Source of the DNA: Tenacibaculum pelagium
Lineage (GTDB): Bacteria; Bacteroidota; Bacteroidia; Flavobacteriales; Flavobacteriaceae
DNA length: 64,000 bases
Direction of reading: 5' to 3'
NCBI RefSeq assembly: GCF_014062345.1
Contig: NZ_JACGLS010000006.1
Span: 1-64,000 of the forward strand
Shown: in pieces, positions 52,921 to 60,892 of the stretch
Layout of the letters: every line of letters begins with the position of its first letter
Position numbering within the stretch: position 1 is the stretch's first letter
Made by a program: the position numbers and the translations under genes
Notes under the pieces: model-generated
The model's database searches: none
Told to the model about the DNA's origin: nothing
Seen by the model: the letters and a program-made list of their open reading frames with translations, nothing else

Positions 52921-54177
52921 TTATTTCACCTTTATAATATCGTTAATATTGGTTGTGTACTTTGGCGATAATCGTTCTTGACGCATTTTCCATGTACGTT
53001 GTAAATCTTGATTTGCTAATTTAACCTTATCTGATTTAAAAGTCTTATTTAATTTATCAATTGCTTTCATTAACGGTTTGTGTTTCGGGTTTTCCGCTTC
53101 AAACATATTTAATTGATAATTATCTGTAGGTACCAATCCTGTAACAATAACGCCTGCTCTTTTGTATTTTATTCCTTTTTTAAAAATAGTGGTTACCGCT
53201 TGTACCGCACTTTTACTTATGGTTAATGTAGAATTTGTAGGATAGGAAAACACTACAGTTTTACTAACTTTATGTTGCTGACTATCTTTTTTATGGCGAT
53301 CGCTACGCAATAGTACAATTACCATATGGCAACTAGAATTTTGTTTTCTTAGCTTCTCTGCACAACTTGCAGCAAATGTTGAAACACGTTCTTTTATATT
53401 ATCAATATCTGAAAACGTATACTCAAAGCTTCTAGTAGTTGCAATTGCTTTTTTTGTTTCTGGTTCATCTAGTAAAATTTCAGACTGACCTTCTAAATCT
53501 TTCTTTAATTTCCAAACCGTAATTGATAAGTTTTTACGAACCCAATCGTCATTTAACTGCGTAAAATCGTAAGCTTTTACACATCCTTTTTCTGAGAGTC
53601 TTTTTTGTAATCTCCTACCAATACCCCAAACACTTTCTATCGAAGTCCATTTTAATGCTTTAATTCTTTTTTCATCAGAATCAATTACATAAACACCTCC
53701 TGTTTTTTTCGGAAATTTACGTGCTATTTTATTAGCAACTTTACTTAATGCTTTGGTTGGAGCAATACCAACGCAAGTTGGAATCCCTGTCCATTGCAGT
53801 ACTCTATTTCTAATTTCCCCTCCGTATTCGTCAAAATTATAATTATCAAATCCTTTAAACTGAAGGAAAGCTTCATCAATAGAATAGACTTCAATATCTG
53901 GAGAAAATTGCTCCAATATTTTCATTACACGAGCACTCATGTCTCCGTACAATGGATAATTTGATGATAAAACAGTAATGTTTTTATCCTTGCAGAATTT
54001 TTCCCATTTAAAAATTGGCGCACCGAATGGAAGTTCTAGTTTTTTAGCTTCATCGCTCATTGCAATAACACAACCGTCATTGTTACTTAGAACAGCAACT
54101 GGTTTTCCTTGCAGATTCGGATTAAAAACCCGCTCGCAAGAGGCATAAAAATTATTACAATCAACAAGAGCATACAT
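52921..54177 (-). CDS. umuC: Y-family DNA polymerase UmuC
   Basis: A 418-residue translesion polymerase. Catalytic carboxylates are in YALVDCNNFYASCE (Asp6) and YSIDEAFLQF. The finger and thumb region shows GIPTCVGIAPTKALSKVANKIAR, and the little-finger domain and short C-terminal extension (PLMKAIDKLNKTF, RQERLSPKYTTNI) are usual. It copies damaged DNA with low fidelity. Its gene starts 36 bp from the divergent Lrp gene, and a TACCT-GTAA-AGGTA inverted repeat overlaps its start. Confidence 0.94.
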   Translation of the reverse strand: MYALVDCNNFYASCERVFNPNLQGKPVAVLSNNDGCVIAMSDEAKKLELPFGAPIFKWEKFCKDKNITVLSSNYPLYGDMSARVMKILEQFSPDIEVYSIDEAFLQFKGFDNYNFDEYGGEIRNRVLQWTGIPTCVGIAPTKALSKVANKIARKFPKKTGGVYVIDSDEKRIKALKWTSIESVWGIGRRLQKRLSEKGCVKAYDFTQLNDDWVRKNLSITVWKLKKDLEGQSEILLDEPETKKAIATTRSFEYTFSDIDNIKERVSTFAASCAEKLRKQNSSCHMVIVLLRSDRHKKDSQQHKVSKTVVFSYPTNSTLTISKSAVQAVTTIFKKGIKYKRAGVIVTGLVPTDNYQLNMFEAENPKHKPLMKAIDKLNKTFKSDKVKLANQDLQRTWKMRQERLSPKYTTNINDIIKVK

Positions 54178-54190
54178 ACCTGTAAAGGTA
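54177..54190. promoter_or_regulatory. TACCT-N4-AGGTA inverted repeat at the umuC start
   Basis: TACCTGTAAAGGTA is a perfect 5-4-5 inverted repeat that overlaps the first base of umuC. On the minus strand it contains TACCTTTA, close to a -7 box, 6 nt before the ATG. It could be the operator of an SOS-type repressor; this is inferred from position only. Confidence 0.45.
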
Positions 54191-54225
54191 CTTAATATTA
54201 AAAAATCATTCTAATGAACTTTCCT

Positions 54226-54233
54226 TATTTTTG
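54226..54233 (+). promoter_or_regulatory. -7 box for the Lrp gene, adjacent to its start
   Basis: TATTTTTG fits TAnnTTTG and ends 4 nt before the ATG at 54238, so the mRNA should have almost no leader. Confidence 0.55.
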
Positions 54234-54237
54234 CTGT

Positions 54238-54699
54238 ATGGTTAAGAAATTAAAGATTGACGGAATTGATAAAATCATTATCAAACGACTAGTAAACGAT
54301 GCTCGTACTCCTATTTTAAGTATTGCTCGCGAAGTAGGAATCTCAGGTGCTGCAATACACCAACGCTTACGAAAACTGGAAGCTTCTGATTTAATAGATG
54401 GTTATAAAATGACCTTAAATCCGAAAGCTTTAGGTTATACAACTACCGCTTTTGTTGGTGTTTTTTTAGACTCTTCTAGTTTATATTCATCTGCAATTAA
54501 AAGATTAAAAGAAATTCCTGAAGTTGTAGAAAGCCATTATACTACTGGTAATTACGCAGTTTTTATTAAAATATTATGTAAGAATAATGAAGATTTAATG
54601 CATTTGTTAAATAAAGACATTCAAAACATAAAAGGTGTTTCAAGAACCGAAACTTTTATATCTTTAGACCAACAAATAGACCGACAAATAAAAATTTAA
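54238..54699 (+). CDS. Lrp/AsnC-family transcriptional regulator
   Basis: A 153-residue regulator with an N-terminal helix-turn-helix (about 1-60; IDKIIIKRLVNDARTPILSI, GAAIHQRLRKLEASDLIDGY) and a C-terminal RAM ligand-binding domain (about 65-150). Such regulators sense amino acids and control amino acid metabolism. I chose the ATG at 54238 because the predicted -7 box lies between it and an upstream in-frame ATG at 54214, which would then not be transcribed. Its stop is 7 bp before the HupE/UreJ-like gene. Confidence 0.88.
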   Translation: MVKKLKIDGIDKIIIKRLVNDARTPILSIAREVGISGAAIHQRLRKLEASDLIDGYKMTLNPKALGYTTTAFVGVFLDSSSLYSSAIKRLKEIPEVVESHYTTGNYAVFIKILCKNNEDLMHLLNKDIQNIKGVSRTETFISLDQQIDRQIKI

Positions 54700-54706
54700 A
54701 CCCCGA

Positions 54707-55288
54707 ATGAACGATTTCATTTTCTATTTTAAAATGGGCTTATTTCATGTGTTAGACATTAAAGCCTATGATCATATTTTATTCTTAATTGTATTAGCAA
54801 TTGTTTATCAATTTAAGCAATGGAAAAAAGTTTTATGGTTAATTACTTTATTTACCATAGGGCATTCTATAACATTAGCACTTTCTGCCTATGGAATTTT
54901 AAATGTTAGATCTGATTTAGTTGAGTTTCTAATTCCGCTGACCATTTTTATTACCGGATTAATGAATGTTTTAACAGCTAAGAAAGCATCGGTAGGAAAA
55001 GAGAATCAGAATTTATTTTTTGCGTTATTCTTTGGATTAATTCATGGACTTGGTTTTTCAAATTATTTTAAAATAATGATCGGAAAAACTTCTGATAAAC
55101 TAGTTCCTTTATTTGAATTTGCCTTAGGTGTCGAAGCTGCGCAAATTATTATTGTTTTATTAATTTTATTAGTAGGATCGTTAGTACAATCGATATTCGG
55201 AGTGAATCGTCGCGATTGGATTTTAGTAGGATCATCTATCGTAATTGGTTTTGCTTTTCAGATGATGATTGACCGTGTTTTTTGGTAA
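54707..55288 (+). CDS. HupE/UreJ-family membrane protein
   Basis: A 193-residue protein with about six membrane helices. The motif FHVLDIKAYDHILFLIVLA near the start, the GHSITLALS helix and the FFGLIHGLGFSNYF segment are typical of the HupE/UreJ family, whose members are linked to nickel or cobalt transport for hydrogenase and urease. No such enzyme is encoded nearby, so the metal and use are uncertain. It follows the Lrp gene in the same transcript, and dCMP deaminase follows after 67 bp. Confidence 0.85.
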   Translation: MNDFIFYFKMGLFHVLDIKAYDHILFLIVLAIVYQFKQWKKVLWLITLFTIGHSITLALSAYGILNVRSDLVEFLIPLTIFITGLMNVLTAKKASVGKENQNLFFALFFGLIHGLGFSNYFKIMIGKTSDKLVPLFEFALGVEAAQIIIVLLILLVGSLVQSIFGVNRRDWILVGSSIVIGFAFQMMIDRVFW

Positions 55289-55355
55289 AAAATTAACGTC
55301 TATCCGCTTTAAATCTAATTATATTAGCATTTCACATAATTAATCAAAATTAATC

Positions 55356-55784
55356 TTGGATAAAAAACAATTAAAATACGATAACGCTTATTTAAAAATG
55401 GCGCTAGAATGGGGTAAATTATCGCATTGTAAACGTAAACAAGTAGGTGCACTAATTGTAAAAGATCGCATGATTATTTCTGATGGTTACAACGGAACTC
55501 CATCAGGATTTGAAAATTATTGTGAAGATGACGAAGGATACACAAAATGGTATGTTTTACATGCCGAAGCAAACGCTATTTTAAAAGTAGCTGCCTCAAC
55601 ACAGTCGTGTAAAGGAGCCACTTTATACATTACACTTTCACCTTGCAAACAGTGTAGCAAACTAATACATCAAGCAGGAATAAAACGTGTGGTATATGCT
55701 GAAGCTTACAAAGATTCGTCGGGAATAGATTTTTTAGAAAAAGCAGGTGTTGAATTGACGTATTTACCAAATGAACAAAAATAA
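55356..55784 (+). CDS. Deoxycytidylate deaminase family protein (dCMP deaminase)
   Basis: A 142-residue zinc deaminase. The zinc site is His69 and Glu71 (HAEAN) with Cys97 and Cys100 (SPCKQC). The start DKKQLKYDNAYLKMALEWGKLSHCKRKQVGALIV, broken here for its landmarks KMALEWGKLS and KRKQVGALIV, matches ComEB/dCMP deaminases. It makes dUMP from dCMP for thymidylate synthesis. It begins at a TTG codon, as homologues do. Its last 14 bases overlap the next gene, so the two are translationally coupled. Confidence 0.92.
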   Translation: MDKKQLKYDNAYLKMALEWGKLSHCKRKQVGALIVKDRMIISDGYNGTPSGFENYCEDDEGYTKWYVLHAEANAILKVAASTQSCKGATLYITLSPCKQCSKLIHQAGIKRVVYAEAYKDSSGIDFLEKAGVELTYLPNEQK

Positions 55785-57333
55785 TTTACCTATATATTTC
55801 TCTATTGCTGTTGTTTTCGGTATTCTTATCGGAACTTTTTTTAGCGGTTCAAACTCAAACAATCTTATTGGTTCAAATTCGGCTAATGAGCGAAAAATAA
55901 AGCGCTTGATTGATTATATTCAAAGTGATTATGTTGATAATGTAAATACTGATGAATTATTAGATGGAGCAATCGCCGAAATGTTAGACAAACTAGATCC
56001 ACATTCGGTATACATCCCTAAAGAAAATCTACAACTAGTTACCGAGAATATGCAAGGTAATTTTGTGGGAATTGGTGTTCAATTTAGAATGATTGGTGAT
56101 ACCATTACGGTAATCTCACCAATTAAAGGAGGACCAAGTATAAAAGAAGGAATTAAAGCTGGTGATAGAATTTTGTTAGCCAATAAAGATACCATGTATG
56201 GTAAAAGGTTGCAGACGGCGCAAATAATGAAAGCCTTAAAAGGAAAACCGAATACAAAAGTAGACCTTCAACTTTATAGAAAAACTAACGATAGTCTTTT
56301 CGATGTAACGATTAATAGAGGGAAAGTAAATATTAAAAGTGTTGATGTTGCTTATATGCTAAACGATAGTATTGGCTACATAAAGTTAGATCGTTTTGCT
56401 CGTAATACTTATAGTGAATTTAAATCTTCATTAGACAATCTTTTAGAAAAAGGAATGACAGATTTAGTATTAGATCTTCGTGGTAATGGAGGTGGATTTA
56501 TCGATATCGCTAATAAAATTGTAGATGAATTTTTAGAAGACGACAAACTAATTGTATTCACAAAAAATAATAAAGGAGACGTAAACGAATCATTTGCTAC
56601 TAGTAAAGGAGATTTTGAAGATGGAGGTTTATATGTTCTAATTGATGAAAACTCGGCTTCTGCTTCCGAAATTGTTGCAGGTGCTTTACAAGACAACGAT
56701 AAAGGAATTATTATCGGGCGTCGTTCTTTTGGTAAAGGTTTAGTACAACAAGAAATGGATTTAGGTGATGGTTCTGCTGTACGTTTAACTACTGCTCGCT
56801 ATTATACACCTACTGGTCGCTCAATACAAAAGCCTTATAAGAAAGAAGATACCTCTTCTGCCTATTCAAGCGATATTGAATCTAGGTATCGTAACGGTGA
56901 GTTATTTAGTAAAGACAGTATTAAAACGATTGATAGTTTAAAGTTTACCACACCAAAAGGAAAAACAGTGTATGGCGGTGGTGGAATAATCCCTGATCAT
57001 TTTGTGGCTGTAGATACTTCATCTTACGTTCCAACAATTTTCTTTAGACCTCTAAACAACTTTGCGTTTAATTATGTGGATGCTAATCGTAAGAAGTTAG
57101 CCAATATTAATGTTGAAGATTATATTAAAACTTTTGATAAGGATGGATCTATTTTTGATAAGTTCTTTTTAAAATTAAAAGATTTTAGAGTTTCACAAAG
57201 AACAAGAAATCAATTGAAGAGAAACTTAAAAACATTAATAGCTCGAGAGCTCTTTAACGATGAAGGTTTATACAAAGTAAATCAACCTGACGATAAAATG
57301 CTGCAAAAAGTATTTGAGTTAGAAAAACAATAA
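55771..57333 (+). CDS. S41 C-terminal processing peptidase (Ctp/Prc)
   Basis: A 520-residue protease with one N-terminal membrane segment (about 5-25), a PDZ domain (about 90-175) and the S41 catalytic domain. The catalytic dyad is Ser297 (NSASASE) and Lys322 (SFGKGL), 25 residues apart as in E. coli Prc. It cleaves proteins with exposed C-termini in the periplasm, and Prc homologues process lipoproteins and peptidoglycan enzymes. It is encoded with dCMP deaminase as a two-gene operon with a strong terminator after it. Confidence 0.93.
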   Translation: MNKNNLPIYFSIAVVFGILIGTFFSGSNSNNLIGSNSANERKIKRLIDYIQSDYVDNVNTDELLDGAIAEMLDKLDPHSVYIPKENLQLVTENMQGNFVGIGVQFRMIGDTITVISPIKGGPSIKEGIKAGDRILLANKDTMYGKRLQTAQIMKALKGKPNTKVDLQLYRKTNDSLFDVTINRGKVNIKSVDVAYMLNDSIGYIKLDRFARNTYSEFKSSLDNLLEKGMTDLVLDLRGNGGGFIDIANKIVDEFLEDDKLIVFTKNNKGDVNESFATSKGDFEDGGLYVLIDENSASASEIVAGALQDNDKGIIIGRRSFGKGLVQQEMDLGDGSAVRLTTARYYTPTGRSIQKPYKKEDTSSAYSSDIESRYRNGELFSKDSIKTIDSLKFTTPKGKTVYGGGGIIPDHFVAVDTSSYVPTIFFRPLNNFAFNYVDANRKKLANINVEDYIKTFDKDGSIFDKFFLKLKDFRVSQRTRNQLKRNLKTLIARELFNDEGLYKVNQPDDKMLQKVFELEKQ

Positions 57334-57342
57334 TAAAACTAC

Positions 57343-57370
57343 GCCTCGTTAACCAACGAGGCTTTTTTTT
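57343..57370 (+). terminator. Rho-independent terminator after the S41 peptidase gene
   Basis: GCCTCGTT / AACGAGGC perfect stem with AACC loop and eight Ts. Confidence 0.9.
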
Positions 57371-57447
57371 GCAAAAAAATTACTATTAAATGTAACCTTT
57401 CTGTAAATTCATGGTTTTTAATATAGAAACTAATCAAAACTAACACA

Positions 57448-57972
57448 TTGAAGCATCTAACCGATGAAGATTTAATGCTAGAAGTAGCTAACGGAAATTT
57501 AGATATGATGTCTATTTTATTTGACAGATATCATGTGCGTATCTATAATTTCTTTAATAAAATGCTACATAATAAAATGGTTAGTGAAGATTTAACACAA
57601 GATGTTTTTATTAAAATTTTAAAATACAGAACATCTTATAAAAATGGGAATTTTGCCTCATGGATTTACACAATAGCTAGAAATATATTTTCTGCTTATT
57701 ATCAAAAGCAAAAAAAAGAAAGAACAAATATTATTGAAGATGATAAACTTTCTTCAGAGGATATTGTTTTATCAGAAGGAAAAAAAGAAGAATTAGATCA
57801 TTTAAAGGTAGCTTTATTACAGCTTAGTAATTCAGACAGAGAGTTAATTGTAATGCATCGCTATCAAGAAATAAAATACGAGCAAATAGCTGAAATTATC
57901 GGAAGTTCAGAAAATGCCGTAAAAGTTAGAGTGCATAGAGCATTAAAAAAGTTAAAAGACATTTATTTTTAA
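57448..57972 (+). CDS. ECF RNA polymerase sigma factor
   Basis: A 174-residue sigma factor starting at TTG (MKHLTDEDLMLEVANGN fits homologues). Region 2 (about 15-85) includes VSEDLTQDVFIKILKYR and FASWIYTIARNIFSAYY; region 4 (about 115-170) includes LSNSDRELIVMHRYQEIKYEQIAE and NAVKVRVHRALKKL. It begins a four-gene operon with an anti-sigma factor and two exported DUF4097-like proteins, whose order and spacing (10, 18 and 43 bp) show they are co-transcribed. Confidence 0.92.
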   Translation: MKHLTDEDLMLEVANGNLDMMSILFDRYHVRIYNFFNKMLHNKMVSEDLTQDVFIKILKYRTSYKNGNFASWIYTIARNIFSAYYQKQKKERTNIIEDDKLSSEDIVLSEGKKEELDHLKVALLQLSNSDRELIVMHRYQEIKYEQIAEIIGSSENAVKVRVHRALKKLKDIYF

Positions 57973-57982
57973 ACAGCAAACA

Positions 57983-58747
57983 ATGAAGTGTAACGACATA
58001 GAAAATAAACTAATTGGTTTTATTGAAGGAGAGCTTACAAAGCAAGAGTCTTCATTAATTCAAAACCATATTGACTCTTGTAGTAACTGTCAAGATGAAG
58101 TTGCTCAAATGAAATCATTTTTAGGAGTTTTTGATGCTGATGTAGAAGAAATGCCTTCAGCAAATTTAAAAATGAATTTCAATACATTTTTAGAACAAGA
58201 AAAGCAACAAATAAAGGTCGTGCAATTGCAACCAAAAACGAACTGGAAATCACACTTACGTATCGCAGCAAGCATATTAATAGTTGTTAGTGCCTTTTTA
58301 ATTGGAAAACATCAATCAGGTGAAAGTCAATTAACGATTGCTGAGAAACAAAAAATAAAAGAAGAAAAACAAGTATTGGCTTTGTTAGAAAATCAATCAG
58401 CTAGTAAACGAATACAAGCAATTGATTTATCAGAAGAGTTTACCAAAACCGACACAAAAATAATTGATGCGCTTATAAACAAGTTATTTAATGACAAGAA
58501 TGTAAATGTGCGTTTGGCTGCAGCAGAAGCATTATCGAAATTCTCATCATTAGAAAAAGTAAAAGCCGCATTAATAAAATCGCTAGAAACCGAAAAAGTT
58601 TCCTCAATGCAAATTGAATTAATTCAAATTTTAGGAAAAATTCAAGAGAAACGAGCGCTCGAACCTATGAGGAAATTATTAGAAAAGCAAGAAACACCTA
58701 ATTACGTTAAACAAGAATTACAGTATAACATTGCTAGTTTATTGTAA
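57983..58747 (+). CDS. Membrane anti-sigma factor with HEAT-like repeats
   Basis: A 254-residue protein with an N-terminal zinc anti-sigma domain: Cys3, His29, Cys33 and Cys36 form C-x25-H-x3-C-x2-C. One membrane helix is at about 90-107 (RIAASILIVVSAFLIGKH). The C-terminal half (about 150-254), outside the inner membrane, holds HEAT-type repeats (NVRLAAAEALSKFSSLEKV, RALEPMRKLLEKQETPNYVKQEL). It probably holds the sigma factor encoded just upstream at the membrane; the periplasmic HEAT repeats may sense a protein. Confidence 0.88.
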   Translation: MKCNDIENKLIGFIEGELTKQESSLIQNHIDSCSNCQDEVAQMKSFLGVFDADVEEMPSANLKMNFNTFLEQEKQQIKVVQLQPKTNWKSHLRIAASILIVVSAFLIGKHQSGESQLTIAEKQKIKEEKQVLALLENQSASKRIQAIDLSEEFTKTDTKIIDALINKLFNDKNVNVRLAAAEALSKFSSLEKVKAALIKSLETEKVSSMQIELIQILGKIQEKRALEPMRKLLEKQETPNYVKQELQYNIASLL

Positions 58748-58765
58748 AAAAAACATATCAAAATC

Positions 58766-59617
58766 ATGAAAAAAATATTTTTATTACTACTATTTATAAC
58801 TGGAGTTATAACGGCTCAAAACAAAGAATACAAACACTCTTTATCTGGAATTAAAAAGGTGCGTTTAGAAACAAACACTACAGCTAAAATTACAGTAGGA
58901 GCAACAAATTCCTTAATCCTTAAAAATTATAAATTTTCACATAACGATTGTGATAATTGCGATCATGATGACGATCATGACCATGATAATGTACATTGGT
59001 CAGTAAAGAATGATAGAGATAAAAGAACGAAAACAAAAGAAGATAAACGCAAAGGTTTAACTGCTATTTATCCAGGAGGAAAAGATAATACTAATGGTTT
59101 TGGTTTTTCTGTTGAGAAGGAAGGAACTGTGTTAATTATTAGAGATCTAAAATCACATTTTCAACGACACGGTATTCAGTTAGAATTACCAAAAAGCATG
59201 AACATTTCTGTTGATTCTGGTAATCTAGGAAGCATTGAATTGGAAGGATTTACTTCTGAAGTTGAAGCTAATACCAATGTTGGTAGAATTACAATGAAAG
59301 ATGTTACAGGACCAATAACAGCACATTCTAGTGTTGGACCAATAAATATTGAGTTTTCAAAAGTAAGCCAATCATCTCCTATTACAGTTAGTACTTCTGT
59401 AAGTGAAATTGATGTTGCAATTCCTTCTAGTACCAAAGCTAATTTAGAGCTAAAAACAAATGGAACTGTTTACACAAATTTCGACATTGAAATTCCAACC
59501 AAAAAGGGAATGAAAAACGTTAGTGGAGCTAAAAAGATTACAAGCGCTATTAATAGCGGAGGTGTAAATATCAAGCTTAAATCATCAATGGGAAACATTT
59601 ATTTGCGTAAAAAATAA
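58766..59617 (+). CDS. Exported DUF4097-like protein with Asp/His-rich loop
   Basis: A 283-residue protein with signal peptide 1-17 (ITA before QNKEY). The C-terminal two-thirds is a DUF4097-type beta-helix (repeats such as NLGSIELEGF, NVGRITMKDV, SVGPINIEF). Residues 61-76 hold an Asp/His/Cys-rich loop (NDCDNCDHDDDHDHDN) that probably binds metal. Its role, probably periplasmic or surface-located, is unknown. It is paired with another DUF4097-like protein encoded next. Confidence 0.85.
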   Translation: MKKIFLLLLFITGVITAQNKEYKHSLSGIKKVRLETNTTAKITVGATNSLILKNYKFSHNDCDNCDHDDDHDHDNVHWSVKNDRDKRTKTKEDKRKGLTAIYPGGKDNTNGFGFSVEKEGTVLIIRDLKSHFQRHGIQLELPKSMNISVDSGNLGSIELEGFTSEVEANTNVGRITMKDVTGPITAHSSVGPINIEFSKVSQSSPITVSTSVSEIDVAIPSSTKANLELKTNGTVYTNFDIEIPTKKGMKNVSGAKKITSAINSGGVNIKLKSSMGNIYLRKK

Positions 59618-59660
59618 GCTCTCTAAAAAACTAATTCACACATAATTTAAAACACTACTA

Positions 59661-60392
59661 ATGAAAAGATTATTCTTATTCATAGGATTACTATTGACTT
59701 TTGGTAACCTAGCAGCACAGAAAAAAATTACTAAAAACACTAAGTCATCAGGAATTGACGAGGTATATGTACACGTAAGGTTTGCTGACAAGATTAAAAT
59801 AAAAAACTGGAATAAAAATGAAATTTCGGTTGAAACAACGATTAACATCAACGATAATAAAGACAATAACCTATTTAGCTTAAAAGAAGATGAAACAGGA
59901 TCGACATACACTATAAAATCTGATTACGGAACATTATTTAAAAAACATAAGAAAGGAGTAACAATAACTCATGGAGGAGAAGGGTGTAATGGTTATAATC
60001 ATTGCACAAACCACAATAAAATGGATATCAATTATGTTGTTTATGTTCCAAAAAACATGAAACTAAAAGTAAAAAGTATTTCAGGAAACGTAGATGCTTT
60101 GGCTTACAATGGTCAATTAACATTAGATTTAATTAGCGGAAATATTAATGTAAAAAAACACTCAAAAGCAATGAATTTAAAAACTATTAGCGGGGATATT
60201 GATGTAGTAGTTTCTGATGCTGAATTTAAAGCTGAAACATTAACTGGAACCGTGTATTCTGATTTAGATATCGACTTTAGCAAAAACAGCAAAAAATCTT
60301 TTGGAAATAAAATTTACGGAACCATTAAAAACGGAACCTCATCATTAAAACTAAAAACAATTAGTGGAGATATTTTTCTTAGAAAGATTTAA
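59661..60392 (+). CDS. Exported DUF4097-like protein, paralogue of the upstream one
   Basis: A 243-residue protein with signal peptide 1-19 (GNLAA before QKKIT) and a DUF4097-type beta-helix with repeats KSISGNVDAL, DLISGNINVK, KTISGDIDVV and KTISGDIFLRK. Between the N-terminal strands and the helix it carries a His/Cys segment (HGGEGCNGYNHCTNHN), placed much like the Asp/His-rich loop in the preceding protein. The last gene of the ECF operon; a terminator follows. It may form a pair with the upstream protein. Confidence 0.85.
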   Translation: MKRLFLFIGLLLTFGNLAAQKKITKNTKSSGIDEVYVHVRFADKIKIKNWNKNEISVETTININDNKDNNLFSLKEDETGSTYTIKSDYGTLFKKHKKGVTITHGGEGCNGYNHCTNHNKMDINYVVYVPKNMKLKVKSISGNVDALAYNGQLTLDLISGNINVKKHSKAMNLKTISGDIDVVVSDAEFKAETLTGTVYSDLDIDFSKNSKKSFGNKIYGTIKNGTSSLKLKTISGDIFLRKI

Positions 60393-60413
60393 ACTTTAGT
60401 TTTTATTATATAT

Positions 60414-60446
60414 TAAACAGTTATTCTTTTTTAGAGTAACTGTTTT
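60414..60446 (+). terminator. Terminator after the ECF/DUF4097 operon
   Basis: AAACAGTTATTCT / AGAGTAACTGTTT stem (one G-U pair), T-rich tail. Confidence 0.75.
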
Positions 60447-60544
60447 TCTTTTAAATTAGTAACACTAAAAGTTAATTTAAAAAAGTGTCCCCTTTTTAAT
60501 TTTAACAAACGTCTTATAAGTGAATAACTTTAAAACTTTAAATT

Positions 60545-60892
60545 ATGAAAAATTTTATGATGATTTTTATCGGTAAAGAATATACCGACTTAGGACTTTC
60601 ACAAGAAGAAATGCAACAACGTATGGAAAAATGGTTTGCTTGGGGAAATAAAATGGAGCAAGCTGGAGTTTTACGTGGTGGAGAAGCACTAACACCACAA
60701 ATAAGACGAGTTATAGGGCAAGACAGAACTGTTACTGATTTAACTTCAGCAGATGTAAAAGAGATTGTTGGAGGTTTCTATTTAGTTGAAGCTAAGGATT
60801 TTGACGCTGTACAAGAAATTGCACAAGATTTTCCTGATTATGATTTAGGAAATACTGTTGAGATTCGTGAAATCATGGTTTTTGACCGTTAA
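60545..60892 (+). CDS. YCII-related (DGPF) protein, partner of ECF42 sigma
   Basis: A 115-residue protein of the YCII/DGPF fold (dimeric ferredoxin-like), with FMMIFIGKEYTDLGLSQEEMQQRM, WGNKMEQAGVLRGGEAL and GGFYLVEAKDFDAVQEIAQDFP. Enzymatic function is unknown; YCIL-type proteins often accompany ECF42 sigma genes. Its stop overlaps the start of the sigma gene by one base (TAATG), which shows translational coupling. It is the first gene of this two-gene operon. Confidence 0.9.
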   Translation: MKNFMMIFIGKEYTDLGLSQEEMQQRMEKWFAWGNKMEQAGVLRGGEALTPQIRRVIGQDRTVTDLTSADVKEIVGGFYLVEAKDFDAVQEIAQDFPDYDLGNTVEIREIMVFDR

